Counted from the stretch's first letter, positions 13,589 to 22,795 are shown. The stretch is 25,513 bases of DNA from CADBRN01 sp050944685 (GCA_050944685.1 JBMNRP010000030.1:1-25513); one strand, 5' to 3'. Translations and numbers: made by a program. The notes: generated by a model from the sequence alone, not told the origin.

Positions 13589-15130
13589 ATGAAAAAAAAG
13601 CATAGAATTATTGTGATAATTCTGGCGGTCCTGTTGGCGATCGCAATGATACTCCCGTATGTTTTTTCGATGGCACACGCCGCGACCCAAAGCTCCGACA
13701 GTGAAAATGAAACGGAATCCGTTGTCTCGGCGGACAGTTCAGAAAGCGAAAGCACATCCGAGTCACAGACGGAATCTTCTTCTCAGAGCGATTCCGGAGA
13801 AAGCCACGGAGTATATATCGAGAACATCAGAGTTTCCGGTATGTCAGAGGATCAGGTCCAGTCGGTGATTGACCGGAAAATTGCGAGCCTTTCCGCAGAC
13901 CCGATTTATCTGTATGCGGGATCGCAGACAGCGGTCATGTCGGCGGGAGATCTTGGCCTTTCCTATTCTAATAAGGATCTTGCAGAAGACGCGGTCGCGA
14001 TCGGAAAGAAAGGAAATGTCGTGAAACGTTTTCTGGCGGACCGCTATATGAAGGAAAACGGTCGCATTGTTCTCAGCCTGGATCTCACGGTGGACGAGAG
14101 TAAAGTGAAAAAGGCAGTCAATGGATGCCTTTCCTCCCTGAACTCGGATCCGAAGCCGGTTTCCATGAAGGTGACAAGCGACGGCGTTCTCACTGCGGTG
14201 GATAAGACCCCGGGAACCAAGGTGAATGTCGACAAAACAGTTTCTGCGCTCGTCGATTACATGGATCACGACTGGCACGGCGGTCAGGGCGGGATTAACG
14301 CTTCATATGAGGAAATCCCGGCATCCGGCGGAAGTGTGGAGGATCTCGCGGAGATCAAGGATGAGCTCGGGACCTACACAACCGAATTTGATTCTTCGAA
14401 TACAGGCCGCGTGGCCAATATCAAGCTGGCTGCCTCCCGCATCGAGGGAACGATCGTGTACCCCGGAGAGGAATTCAATTTCCAGGATACGGTCGGAGAG
14501 ACAACGAAGGAAAATGGTTTCAAACTGGCCGGTTCCTATGAGAACGGGTCGGTGGTCGACACTTACGGAGGCGGAATCTGCCAGGTTTCCACGACGCTGT
14601 ACAATGCGGTTCTTCGCGCGGAGCTGGAGGTGACGGAGCGCTCCCCGCACTCGGTCACGGTCGATTACGTAGAGCCCTCGCTGGATGCGGCGATCGCCAG
14701 CGGCAGCAAAAATTTCCGGTTTGTCAATAATCTGGACACACCGATCTATATTCATGCGTCGACCGACGAAAATTCCATCACGTTCACCATCTACGGAAAG
14801 GAAACGCGACAGGAGGGAAGAACCCTGAAGTTCGAGAGCCGTACGACGGAAACGACTCCCTATACGACTTCGGTGAAGCTCGACAGCACGAGGGATTACG
14901 GAGTTCTGGAAGCGACCGGCGGACATGACGGAATCCGTGCCGAGGCGTGGAAAATTGTCTATGTCAATGGAGTCAAACAGAGCGAAGAGCAGGTAAATGA
15001 AAGTGAGTACGATATGTCCCCGCTGACATATCTGGTGGGAATCAAGGGAGCGTCCGAGTCACAGCTTGACGCGCTGCAGACCGCAGCTGCGAACAATGAC
15101 ATCACGACGATCCGTTCTCTGGTATGGTGA
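13589..15130 (+). CDS. VanW-family cell-wall protein with PG-binding-4 and G5-like regions
   Basis: This 513-residue secreted or membrane-anchored envelope protein starts with a basic end and a hydrophobic segment (7-28, ending in MAHAATQ). A Ser/Glu/Thr-rich linker covers about 34-72. A putative peptidoglycan-binding type 4 region lies at about 75-270. The VanW domain at 275-405 carries its hallmark YPGEEFNF and GGGICQVSTTLYNAVLRA. The C-terminal part (about 410-490, LKFESRTTE... VYVNGVKQSEE) looks like a G5 domain. VanW proteins accompany some vancomycin clusters but are common in clostridia without resistance; no van genes are present here. The ATG is preceded by a weak AGGGATG site. Its end overlaps the next gene. 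Confidence 0.9.
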   Translation: MKKKHRIIVIILAVLLAIAMILPYVFSMAHAATQSSDSENETESVVSADSSESESTSESQTESSSQSDSGESHGVYIENIRVSGMSEDQVQSVIDRKIASLSADPIYLYAGSQTAVMSAGDLGLSYSNKDLAEDAVAIGKKGNVVKRFLADRYMKENGRIVLSLDLTVDESKVKKAVNGCLSSLNSDPKPVSMKVTSDGVLTAVDKTPGTKVNVDKTVSALVDYMDHDWHGGQGGINASYEEIPASGGSVEDLAEIKDELGTYTTEFDSSNTGRVANIKLAASRIEGTIVYPGEEFNFQDTVGETTKENGFKLAGSYENGSVVDTYGGGICQVSTTLYNAVLRAELEVTERSPHSVTVDYVEPSLDAAIASGSKNFRFVNNLDTPIYIHASTDENSITFTIYGKETRQEGRTLKFESRTTETTPYTTSVKLDSTRDYGVLEATGGHDGIRAEAWKIVYVNGVKQSEEQVNESEYDMSPLTYLVGIKGASESQLDALQTAAANNDITTIRSLVW

Positions 15131-16122
15131 TGATGAAGACGGGAAAATTGCCGGAATCTGTTCTGGAGCGATCCGTGATCGGACAGATCGGGCACCGAAA
15201 AAAAGAAGTAATAGCAGGTCCGATGGTGGGTGTGGACTGCGCGGCGGTATCCGCGTCGGAAGGAGATGTGTTCGTATTTTCAACCGACCCGATCACGGGA
15301 ACCGCGCATGATCTCGGCCGCCACTGTATCTATGTGACGGCCAACGATCTCGCCGCCTCCGGCGCCGAGCCGCTCGGCGTCATGCTCTCTGTACTCCTTC
15401 CCCCTGATATCGGGGAAGAAGAAATCCGGACTATTGTCCGCGACGCGGAGCAGACCTGCGCGAAACTGAATATGGAAATCCTGGGAGGTCACACGGAGAT
15501 CACCGGCGCGGTTTCTGACGTTCTGATCACGGTGACCGGAATCGGAAAGACAAAGAGAGAAGAACTGCTTCTGCCCGGGCGGATCCGGCCGGGCGATTCG
15601 CTGGTGATCACGAAGTGGATCGCGCTGGAGGCGACGTCCATTCTGGCAAAAGAACGGGAGAGCGTGCTCCTCAGCCGTTTTCCGGCGGAGCTGGTCCGGA
15701 CCGCGAGAGATTTTGATCAGTATCTCTCGGTCACAAAGGACGCGAAAATCGCGAAATCCGTCGGAGTTCATGCCATGCACGATATCACGGAGGGAGGCGT
15801 ATTCGGAGCCCTCTGGGAGATGGCGGAAGCAGCGGGCTGCGGACTGCGGGTGGACGTGAGAAAAATTCCTATCCGGCAGGAGAGCGTCGAGATCTGTGAG
15901 TTTTTCGGCGTGAATCCCTATCAGATCATGTCGAGCGGATCCATGCTGATCGCAGCCGGGGACGGAGACGCGCTCGTCCGCGCTCTGGAGGAGCACGGAA
16001 TTCACGCGGTGAAGGCGGGTGAAATGACAGAAGGCAAGGACCGCCTTCTGATCAATCGGGGAGAAACAAGATACCTCGATAAACCTCAGCCGGATGAATT
16101 GTACCGGGCGCTGGAGAAATGA
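15124..16122 (+). CDS. AIR synthase-related (PurM/HypE-like) protein
   Basis: This is a 332-residue protein of the PurM/HypE/ThiL/SelD ATP-binding superfamily. It shows the N-terminal AIRS half (VGVDCAAVSASEGDVFVFSTDPITG; IYVTANDLAASGAEPLGVMLSVLLP; GGHTEITGAVSDVLITVTGIG) and the C-terminal half (HDITEGGVFGALWEMAEAAGCGLRV; SSGSMLIAA). It resembles the HypE-like proteins of clostridia, but no hydrogenase maturation genes are nearby, so a HypE role is not supported. The ATG overlaps the VanW stop (15128-15130); in-frame ATGs at 15130 and 15133 are alternatives. No strong ribosome site is seen, so translation is probably coupled. It converges on the histidine kinase gene 20 bases away, with no visible terminator between. 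Confidence 0.85.
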   Translation: MVMMKTGKLPESVLERSVIGQIGHRKKEVIAGPMVGVDCAAVSASEGDVFVFSTDPITGTAHDLGRHCIYVTANDLAASGAEPLGVMLSVLLPPDIGEEEIRTIVRDAEQTCAKLNMEILGGHTEITGAVSDVLITVTGIGKTKREELLLPGRIRPGDSLVITKWIALEATSILAKERESVLLSRFPAELVRTARDFDQYLSVTKDAKIAKSVGVHAMHDITEGGVFGALWEMAEAAGCGLRVDVRKIPIRQESVEICEFFGVNPYQIMSSGSMLIAAGDGDALVRALEEHGIHAVKAGEMTEGKDRLLINRGETRYLDKPQPDELYRALEK

Positions 16123-16141
16123 GTTTTCCGGGAAGATGCCG

Positions 16142-17557
16142 TCAGTGATTTTCCGGTGCCAGTTCGAGCGAGAAGATGAATTCGCTCCCGGCCCCCTCTG
16201 TGCTGACGACAGTGATGGTCTGGTTGTGGGCATCAATGATGTCACGGACAATCGCCAGACCGATGCCGTTTCCTTTCGTATCTCTTCCGCGCGAGGAGTC
16301 AACCTTATAGAAACGGTCCCATATTTTATTCAGATTTTTTGAAGGAATGCCTGTGCCGTGGTCACGCACCGCGACATAGGCTTTTTCTTTCCGGACGGAA
16401 GTCTCAATCTCGATCGAAGAATTGTCCCGGCTGAATTTGATTGCATTATCCAGCAGGTTGTAGAGAACCTGCTGGATTTTTCCGTAATCGGCGGAGACCT
16501 TCAGCTCCGTTCCGGTGAGCAGAAGATCGATGGAGATATGACGCTTCACGCAGGTTCCCTCGAACGATTCCGCGGTTTCCTTGATGACACCGTTGAGATC
16601 GAAAGATGTGATGTCCAGCACCGTTCCTTTGCCATTAATGTCATTGAGGGTGAGAATTCCTCTCGTCAGCTTTTCCAGACGTTTCGTCTCATTCAGGACA
16701 ATACCGAGATAGTGCTCCTGCATTTCAGGAGGCACGGTGCCATCCAGGATCGCTTCGACATATCCCTTGATTGAGGTCAGGGGTGATCGGAAATCATGGG
16801 AGACATTGGAGATGAAATTGCGCTGGGATTCGCCCGTTTTCGCCAGATCGCTCGCCATAAAATTCAGAGTGGAGCTCAGTTCGCCGAGCTCATCGCGGGA
16901 TTTCACCTCGATCTTGTGATTCAGATTTCCGGCGGCAAATTCTTTTGCTCCGGCGACGATCTGATTCAGCGGCTTCTGAAAGGAGACGGTGATGAAGACG
17001 AAAACGACGAGAATCAGGAGCACGATGATTCCCAGTATCAGCAGAATGACGCGCAGATAGGATTCCTGCTGACTGATCAGCCGGGAAATGGGAACGTGGA
17101 TCGAAAGATACCCGCTGATCTGCAGATTATCCGAGACGGGCATCATGACGGTGAGCATATCCTCGTCAAAATAATTAAAATATTTCCCGACCGTATAATA
17201 ATTTTCCCCCAGGGCGACCGGGTCGAAGTGGTCCAGCCTGCCGCTTTTGGAAACGGTTTCTTCGGCGGTGTCGAGGCGCACGGTCCCGTCCTCGGAAGAA
17301 TAGAGAATGCGCGCGTCCTCGGCAGAGGCGAGGGCGCGCAGGACAACCATGGCCTGATTCAGGGAATCTTCGTTCATGATCCGGGTCATGGTTTTGTCTT
17401 CGACGATGGTATTGACCTCGGAGTAGAGTCTCCGGCTGGTATCGTCCAGGATGTGGTTGTATATCAGGCTGGCGCCGAGAGTCTCGATGAAAATAAAAGA
17501 GGCTACGGCCAGAAGCGCGAATGCCGTCAGATACTTTGCGATCAAACGATTTTTCAT
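16142..17557 (-). CDS. membrane sensor histidine kinase
   Basis: This 471-residue sensor has transmembrane segments at about 9-34 and 168-192 that enclose an extracellular sensor domain of about 130 residues. A HAMP linker (194-245) follows. The HisKA box NVSHDFRSPLTSIKGY has phospho-acceptor His254. The ATPase domain has NLLDNAIKFS, DHGTGIP and GNGIGLAIV. All catalytic motifs are intact. It lies 97 bases downstream of its response regulator on the same strand. The layout resembles PhoR/ResE-like wall or phosphate sensors of Firmicutes. The signal is unknown. The ribosome site is weak. Confidence 0.95.
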   Translation of the reverse strand: MKNRLIAKYLTAFALLAVASFIFIETLGASLIYNHILDDTSRRLYSEVNTIVEDKTMTRIMNEDSLNQAMVVLRALASAEDARILYSSEDGTVRLDTAEETVSKSGRLDHFDPVALGENYYTVGKYFNYFDEDMLTVMMPVSDNLQISGYLSIHVPISRLISQQESYLRVILLILGIIVLLILVVFVFITVSFQKPLNQIVAGAKEFAAGNLNHKIEVKSRDELGELSSTLNFMASDLAKTGESQRNFISNVSHDFRSPLTSIKGYVEAILDGTVPPEMQEHYLGIVLNETKRLEKLTRGILTLNDINGKGTVLDITSFDLNGVIKETAESFEGTCVKRHISIDLLLTGTELKVSADYGKIQQVLYNLLDNAIKFSRDNSSIEIETSVRKEKAYVAVRDHGTGIPSKNLNKIWDRFYKVDSSRGRDTKGNGIGLAIVRDIIDAHNQTITVVSTEGAGSEFIFSLELAPENH

Positions 17558-17654
17558 GATGCACCGTCAGCTGAAAATCCTGTGTCAGGCAGGAAACAGC
17601 CGGATTCCTTTCCGAAGATGCAAGGCCGGACCGCACGGTTTTTTCCTGCGCCGG

Positions 17655-18365
17655 TCAGACTGATTTCAGTTCAAATTTATAGCCGACGCCCCAGACGGTT
17701 CCGATCGACCAGGAGTCGTTGCCGTGAAGCTTTTCCCGGAGCCGCTTGATGTGGACGTCCACTGTCCGGGTATCTCCATAATATTCGTATCCCCAGATGT
17801 GATTCAGAAGCTGCTCTCTGGTGAAGACCTGATTCGGCGAAGAGACGAGAAAGTAGAGCAGTTCCAGTTCCTTCGGAGGCATATCGATCCGCTTTCCACG
17901 GTAGGTGACAGAATAGTTTGCGAGATTCACTTCGAGGTCCGGAAGCCGCACGACCTTTTCTCTGGAATCTTTTTCTGCCTCCTCCGCGCCATTTCCGGCC
18001 CGGCGCAGAACTGCCTTAACCCGGGCAACCAGCTCCTTCGAGTCAAACGGCTTGATGATATAGTCGTCCGCCCCGAGCTCCAGCCCGAGCACCTTGTCAA
18101 ACACTTCTCCCTTTGCGGAGAGCATGATAATCGGGATATTGGAGGCGTGCCGGATCCGGCGGCAGACCTCGTACCCGTCAATTCCCGGGAGCATGATATC
18201 CAGAAGCACCAGATCCGGGCTGAATTCTTCCACTATTTCCAGGGCTTCGTGTCCGTCATTGGCAATTCTGCAGACGAAGCATTCTTTTGTGAGATAGAGA
18301 GAAATCAGTTCGGCGATATTATTGTCATCGTCGACAATCAGTATTTTCTGTCCTGCTGCAGGCAT
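17655..18365 (-). CDS. OmpR/PhoB-family response regulator
   Basis: This is a 236-residue DNA-binding regulator. The receiver domain has the acidic triad DDD (12-14), phospho-acceptor Asp56 (LVLLDIMLPG), Ser83 and Lys105 (IIKPFD). The winged-helix C-terminus (about 135-232) shows PPKELELLYFLVSSPNQVFTREQLLNHIWG and TVDVHIKRLREKL, ending in TVWGVGYKFE. AAAGGA lies upstream of ATG 18365. The partner kinase follows directly. The mutS2 gene, 96 bases upstream on the same strand, may share the transcript. Its targets are not visible. Confidence 0.95.
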   Translation of the reverse strand: MPAAGQKILIVDDDNNIAELISLYLTKECFVCRIANDGHEALEIVEEFSPDLVLLDIMLPGIDGYEVCRRIRHASNIPIIMLSAKGEVFDKVLGLELGADDYIIKPFDSKELVARVKAVLRRAGNGAEEAEKDSREKVVRLPDLEVNLANYSVTYRGKRIDMPPKELELLYFLVSSPNQVFTREQLLNHIWGYEYYGDTRTVDVHIKRLREKLHGNDSWSIGTVWGVGYKFELKSV

Positions 18366-18461
18366 CTTTTTTATCTGTCCTTTCTGCCGCGGGCGAAATG
18401 CGCGGCTGTCGTAACGGCATATTCTGCACGGAATATCCGTTTCATTAGTATTCCGCCGGAA

Positions 18462-20948
18462 TCAGACATACAGTTCCGCGATGGTTACACCGGCGTCTCC
18501 TTCCCCGTATTCTGCCAGACGGAAGCTTTTGACGGAGCGATTAGAGCGCAGATACCGGTGAACGCCCTCGCGCAGCCGTCCGGTCCCTTTCCCATGAATA
18601 ATCCGGACCTCGGAGATGTGGGCCATGACGGCGTCGTCTATGAATTTATCCAGTTCCGCGCAGGCTTCGTCGACGGTTCTTCCGAGAAGGTTGATCTCCG
18701 TTCCGGCCATCATGGCCTTTTCCATCCGAACGCCGCTGACGCCGGATCCGCGGCCGCCTTTTCCGGAGGACGGATTCTGCACGGAATGTCTGCCCCTCTT
18801 CCCGCTCCGGGAAGAATCGGTTTCATACATGGTTCCTCCGGCTCCACGCAAATTTTTGCGGGCGTCGGTTCCGTCCTGGAAGATATCGGGCTCATCGATC
18901 AGTTCCAGATCATCTATATTCACTTTGGAGCGCATGATTCCCATCCGTACGAAGAGGTTCCCTCTGGAGTCCGGTTTGGACGCGACGATCCCCTTCAGGT
19001 TCAGACTGAGTACTTTCACGCTGTCTCCCGGCTTCAGCTCGTCCGGTTTCGGTTTCTTGCGGGAGCGCTCGGCGGGCTTCACGGCGGAGGAGGCTTCGGC
19101 TTTTTCCAGCTTCTTCCTCAGTTCGTTGCGCTTCCGCTCCATCTGGTCGGAATTGCCCGCGTTCTTCCTGAATTTCCGGAAATCGCGGATGGTCTGATCC
19201 GCGTAATCCTTCGCTTCCTGCAGGATCTTCCGGGCTTCCTCGTTGGCATCCCGGACAATGCGGTCCCTCGTCTGCTCGAATTTTTTCTGCTTCTCTTCGA
19301 GGGCGCGCCGCTCCTCTGCCAGCTCTCCTTTTACTTTTTCCAGTTCCGCGTTCTGTTCTTCGAGGGAAATCCGTCTCTGTTCAAGGGAGGAGAGGACATC
19401 CTCAAAGGACGCGTCCTGTTCGCTGATCTGAGCTTTTGCCTCGTCGATGATGTGATCCGGAAGGCCGAGCCTTTTCGAGATCGCAAATGCGTTGCTCTTT
19501 CCGGGTACGCCGATCAGGAGGCGGTATGTGGGGCGCAGAGTAGATACGTCAAATTCGCAGCTCGCGTTTTCTACCCCCGGCGTCTGCAGGGCAAAAATTT
19601 TCAGTTCGCTGTAGTGCGTCGTCGCCATGGTCCGGATCTGCTGTCGATGCAGATAGCTGAGAATGGCGATGGCGAGCGCGGCTCCCTCGGTCGGATCGGT
19701 TCCTGCCCCGAGTTCGTCAAAAAGAACCAGTGAGCGCTGATCCGCTTTTTCCAGAAACGAGACGGTGTTCGTCATGTGCGATGAAAATGTGCTGAGCGAC
19801 TGTTCAATGCTCTGCTCGTCCCCGATGTCCGCGTAAACCTCGGAAAAGACCGCCAGCTCCGAGCGGTCAAGAGTCGGGATATGGAGGCCGACCTGTCCCA
19901 TCAGGGTCAGAAGTCCGATCGTTTTCAAAGAGACGGTTTTTCCGCCGGTGTTCGGACCAGTTACAATAAGCAGGTCAAATTCATCCCCGAGGCGGATGTC
20001 AATCGGAACGACATTTTTTTTGTCCAGGAGGGGGTGCCGCGCACTGCGCAGCCGGATCCGTCCTTCCGTATTCAGAATCGGCCGGGTAGCGTTCATATCC
20101 ATCGCCAGCTTCGCCCGGGCGAAAATGAAATCGAGCTCGATCATGTTTTCCAGATCCCATCCGATCGGCTCGGCGTAAACCGCGGCTTCCTCGGAAAGCT
20201 GCGCCAGGATCTTTTCGATCTCACGTGCCTCTTTGATTTCCAGTGCCCGGATATCGTTGTTCAGGCGGACGATGGCCATCGGTTCGATAAAATAAGTGGC
20301 TCCCGTCGACGACTGGTCGTGGATCATTCCGCTGACCTGCGAGCGATATTCCGCCTTTACCGGCAGGCAGTAGCGCCCGTCGCGCACCGTCACCACCGCG
20401 TCCTGGAGATAATTCCGCATGGAGCCGCTGATCATCTCCTGGAGCTGGGATCGAATGCGGTCCTCATTGATTTTTATCTGCCTCCGGATCCGTGCGAGCT
20501 CCGAACTGGCGTCGGAGCTTACCTCATCCTCCGAGATCAGGCACCGGCGGATCCGGGAGGAGAGCATAGGTACGGGCTCCAGCGAGTCAAAAACCGGATC
20601 CAGAAGATCGGTTTCCCCGTCGTCGTGTTCTCCATAAGCTTTCGCCCGACCGGCGTTCTCCAGAAGCGAGGCGATCTGCAGAAGCTCCTTCTGCGTCAGC
20701 GCGCTTCCGATTTCCAGACGCTTCAGAGATCCGCGGATATCGTGGGCGTTTCCGAAAGAAGGGCTCCCTTTCTTAAACAGGCGGGAGAGAGCAGCTGCCG
20801 TTTCGTCCTGCATCCGGCTGATTTCGCCGATGTCATCGGACGGGAGCAGCTCCTCGCACTTCTTTCTTCCGGGCGTACTCGTCGCGCACTCTGCGAGCAT
20901 GGCGATAATTTTATTATATTCAAGCGTCTTCAGCGCTTTTTCGTTCAT
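18462..20948 (-). CDS. mutS2: MutS2 ATPase with Smr domain
   Basis: This is a MutS2-type protein, linked in the literature to suppression of recombination and to rescue of collided ribosomes. The ATPase core has Walker A GPNTGGKT, the signature region STFSSHM, Walker B LVLFDELGAGTDPTEGAAL and THYSELK. A long coiled coil (EEQNAELEKVKGELAEERRALEEKQKKFEQ) and a KOW-like GDSVKVLSLNLKGIV follow. A Gly/Arg/Ser-rich linker leads to a C-terminal Smr domain with INLLGRTVDEA and IHGKGTGRLREGVHRYL. ATG 20948 is preferred over an upstream in-frame ATG at 21137; AAGGG lies ten bases upstream. The length of 828 residues is longer than the usual roughly 780, mainly because of the linker. Confidence 0.95.
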   Translation of the reverse strand: MNEKALKTLEYNKIIAMLAECATSTPGRKKCEELLPSDDIGEISRMQDETAAALSRLFKKGSPSFGNAHDIRGSLKRLEIGSALTQKELLQIASLLENAGRAKAYGEHDDGETDLLDPVFDSLEPVPMLSSRIRRCLISEDEVSSDASSELARIRRQIKINEDRIRSQLQEMISGSMRNYLQDAVVTVRDGRYCLPVKAEYRSQVSGMIHDQSSTGATYFIEPMAIVRLNNDIRALEIKEAREIEKILAQLSEEAAVYAEPIGWDLENMIELDFIFARAKLAMDMNATRPILNTEGRIRLRSARHPLLDKKNVVPIDIRLGDEFDLLIVTGPNTGGKTVSLKTIGLLTLMGQVGLHIPTLDRSELAVFSEVYADIGDEQSIEQSLSTFSSHMTNTVSFLEKADQRSLVLFDELGAGTDPTEGAALAIAILSYLHRQQIRTMATTHYSELKIFALQTPGVENASCEFDVSTLRPTYRLLIGVPGKSNAFAISKRLGLPDHIIDEAKAQISEQDASFEDVLSSLEQRRISLEEQNAELEKVKGELAEERRALEEKQKKFEQTRDRIVRDANEEARKILQEAKDYADQTIRDFRKFRKNAGNSDQMERKRNELRKKLEKAEASSAVKPAERSRKKPKPDELKPGDSVKVLSLNLKGIVASKPDSRGNLFVRMGIMRSKVNIDDLELIDEPDIFQDGTDARKNLRGAGGTMYETDSSRSGKRGRHSVQNPSSGKGGRGSGVSGVRMEKAMMAGTEINLLGRTVDEACAELDKFIDDAVMAHISEVRIIHGKGTGRLREGVHRYLRSNRSVKSFRLAEYGEGDAGVTIAELYV

Positions 20949-21291
20949 AGACTGATTCCCTTCGTCTGTATTTTCCTCGTCTGTACCGGAAGGAGAGAGC
21001 GGATTCCATATTGAAATCATTTTAACATATATGGCAAGCGGAGTGAAACGGATGCCAGAAGAAGGAGACTTCCGGATGCATGGGATTTTTATACGCAATC
21101 TGATGTTTTTGATAAAACTTATTAACACCTCGTTCATATTCCTTTGTTATACTGCTTCTATCCGAAATGGATTTTTTTCTAATTATTTCGTCTGAATGTT
21201 TCTATGTATTTTCACCGCTGATCAGCCCCCGGAAGGGGAGGGAGGATTCGGCGGAGACTTCTCTGTTTCAGATATTTACGGAGCTTTCCAG
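20949..21291. other. divergent intergenic region between mutS2 and the PDZ protein gene
   Basis: This 343-base stretch holds a plausible mutS2 promoter (21019-21047, minus strand). On the plus strand a TATACT at 21148-21153 lacks a good -35. An open frame from an ATG at 21196 joins the PDZ protein in frame, but it has no ribosome site. No structured RNA was recognised. Confidence 0.5.
21019..21047 (-). promoter_or_regulatory. putative mutS2 promoter
   Basis: On the minus strand, TTCACT (21047-21042) and TAAAAT (21024-21019) are 17 bases apart, with a TG one base before the -10 (extended -10). The -35 is weak. Confidence 0.5.
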
Positions 21292-22623
21292 ATGGAAGAA
21301 AATCATGAAAAGAAGGATCCGGAGACAGAAGAGAAAAAGGAATTTAAATTTCTAAATGAAACGATCAAGCTTCCGGATCAAAAGAAAAAGTTTTGGAGGA
21401 GAATTTGTCTGGTACTGATTATGGCGGCGGCGGCGGGAGCCGTGGCGGCTTTCGTGTTTGCCCTGGTTCGACCGGCAGCGGAGCATATCGTTTCCGGCGG
21501 ACAGGACGAGCACATCGATATCGGCATGGCGAGTTCCTCAGAGAGTATCTCGGCGGTGTCGGCTTCCTCTGTTTCCGGTTTATCCGGTCAGGGGTCGGAT
21601 GATTCGGCTTCTCCGGCTTCCGGCGCGGACACAGACGCGGAAAACGGAGAAGGGGAGTCCGCGATGGAAGCTTACAGCAATGTCCGCAGAGAGATCAATG
21701 ATATGGTGATGGACTGCGAAAAATCGCTTGTGCAGGTCACGGGGATTCGCAGTGAGATGGATTATTTCAACAGCAGCTTTGTAAACAGCAGCGAGGCTGC
21801 CGGTGTGATTATTGCCAATAATTCCACGGAGTATTATATTCTGACCATGAGTTCCGCGACTTCCGATGCGGAGCATATCCGGGTCCGGTTTTACGAGGAC
21901 ACGGAGCTGGAGGGGACGGTCGTCCGTTCCGATTCGGCCACCGGATTATCTGTGGTCAAGGTAACCCACGGGGATGACTCGTCGTCCCTTCAGTCTGTTA
22001 CATCGGCAAAACTGGGCAATTCTTATACGCTGGCGCGGGGAGAGACCGTGGTGGCGCTCGGCAATCCCATGGGGTATGAGGAAAGTTATTCGGTCGGGGC
22101 AGTTACCTCCGTTTCCAATACCGTTTCTCTCGTGGACCGCAACGTTCATCTTCTGACGACCGATATCAAAGGGGCCTCCGAAGGGTCGGGCATCCTGATC
22201 AATCTGGATGGAGAGGTGGTCGGTATTATCGATCAGTCTCTCGGATCGGACGACAGCAGTATCGTGAAAGCGATCGGTATCAGTGAGATATCGGATCTGA
22301 TACAGAAGCTGACCAACAATCAGCCGAGAGCTTACCTGGGGATCCGGGGAGAAAACGTGACGAGCAGTATTTCCGCGAGTACGGGAATTCCCGAGGGCGT
22401 GCTTGCCACGGAGGTCGTGGCGGATTCGCCGGCGATGCTCGCCGGTCTGAAGCAGCAGGATGTCATCACGACGATAAACGGCGAGGATATAAAGACCATG
22501 TCGGAGCTGACAGAGGTGCTCGAATCCTGCCAGCCGGGAGCCCGGATTAAAGTGGGCGCCCGCAGAAAAGGAGCAAACGGATACGAAGAAGTATCATTTG
22601 ATGTAACGGTCGGCGAGTGTTAA
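21292..22623 (+). CDS. membrane-anchored trypsin-fold/PDZ protein, probable pseudoprotease (HtrA-like)
   Basis: This 443-residue protein has a cytoplasmic charged N-terminus, one transmembrane segment (about 37-59), a Ser/Asp-rich linker (80-125), an HtrA-type trypsin fold (about 135-340) and a PDZ domain (about 345-440, AYLGIRG...GVLATEVVADSPAMLAGLKQQDVITTINGEDI). The fold is recognised from VVALGNPMGYEESYSVGAVTSV and INLDGEVVGI. Where HtrA has the catalytic His (ILTNNHV), this has ILTMSSA. The Asp position (DxxTDLAVLKV) is Gly218 (DSATGLSVVKV). The GNSGGPL loop reads SEGSGIL. Proteolysis is therefore unlikely; a scaffold or sensor role is an inference. ATG 21292 has GGAG eight bases upstream. 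Confidence 0.85.
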   Translation: MEENHEKKDPETEEKKEFKFLNETIKLPDQKKKFWRRICLVLIMAAAAGAVAAFVFALVRPAAEHIVSGGQDEHIDIGMASSSESISAVSASSVSGLSGQGSDDSASPASGADTDAENGEGESAMEAYSNVRREINDMVMDCEKSLVQVTGIRSEMDYFNSSFVNSSEAAGVIIANNSTEYYILTMSSATSDAEHIRVRFYEDTELEGTVVRSDSATGLSVVKVTHGDDSSSLQSVTSAKLGNSYTLARGETVVALGNPMGYEESYSVGAVTSVSNTVSLVDRNVHLLTTDIKGASEGSGILINLDGEVVGIIDQSLGSDDSSIVKAIGISEISDLIQKLTNNQPRAYLGIRGENVTSSISASTGIPEGVLATEVVADSPAMLAGLKQQDVITTINGEDIKTMSELTEVLESCQPGARIKVGARRKGANGYEEVSFDVTVGEC

Positions 22624-22752
22624 AATAGGGCTGTTTCATATGCGAATCGCCCTGCTGCCGCCGGAATATCAGTGGGAATATCAATATGCGCTGTCCTTGT
22701 GCGGCGCATGCGAGATGATATCGGGAATCGGACGAGATCATTACGGACAGTC

Positions 22753-22795
22753 GGGGCTTGCTGTGCAAAAAACGCACAGGGCCCCGTTTTTTTTT
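22753..22795 (+). terminator. Rho-independent terminator between the PDZ gene and yhaM
   Basis: GGGGC-TTG-CTGTGC pairs with GCACAG-G-GCCCC around AAAAAAC, followed by G and nine T residues. It lies 130 bases after the PDZ gene stop and 50 bases before the yhaM start. Confidence 0.85.

Noticed and set aside
13340..13690. Several overlapping short frames on both strands around the tRNA
   Set aside because: They read through the tRNA-Gly, its promoter or its terminator.
13589..15130. Vancomycin resistance cluster suggested by the VanW domain
   Set aside because: No vanH/A/X/Y homologue is present, and VanW-domain proteins are common in clostridia outside resistance clusters.
15280..16302. 340-codon minus-strand frame opposite the AIR synthase-like gene
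   Set aside because: The plus-strand protein has full superfamily motifs; the antisense translation is Arg/His-rich and featureless.
17724..19733. 669-codon open frame on the plus strand, antisense to the response regulator and mutS2
   Set aside because: It lies opposite two unmistakable genes. Its translation shows no recognisable domain, and the openness follows from the GC-rich third positions of the real genes.
19881..21014. 377-codon plus-strand frame antisense to mutS2
   Set aside because: It is the shadow of the MutS2 ATPase-coding strand, with no family motif and no credible ribosome site or promoter.
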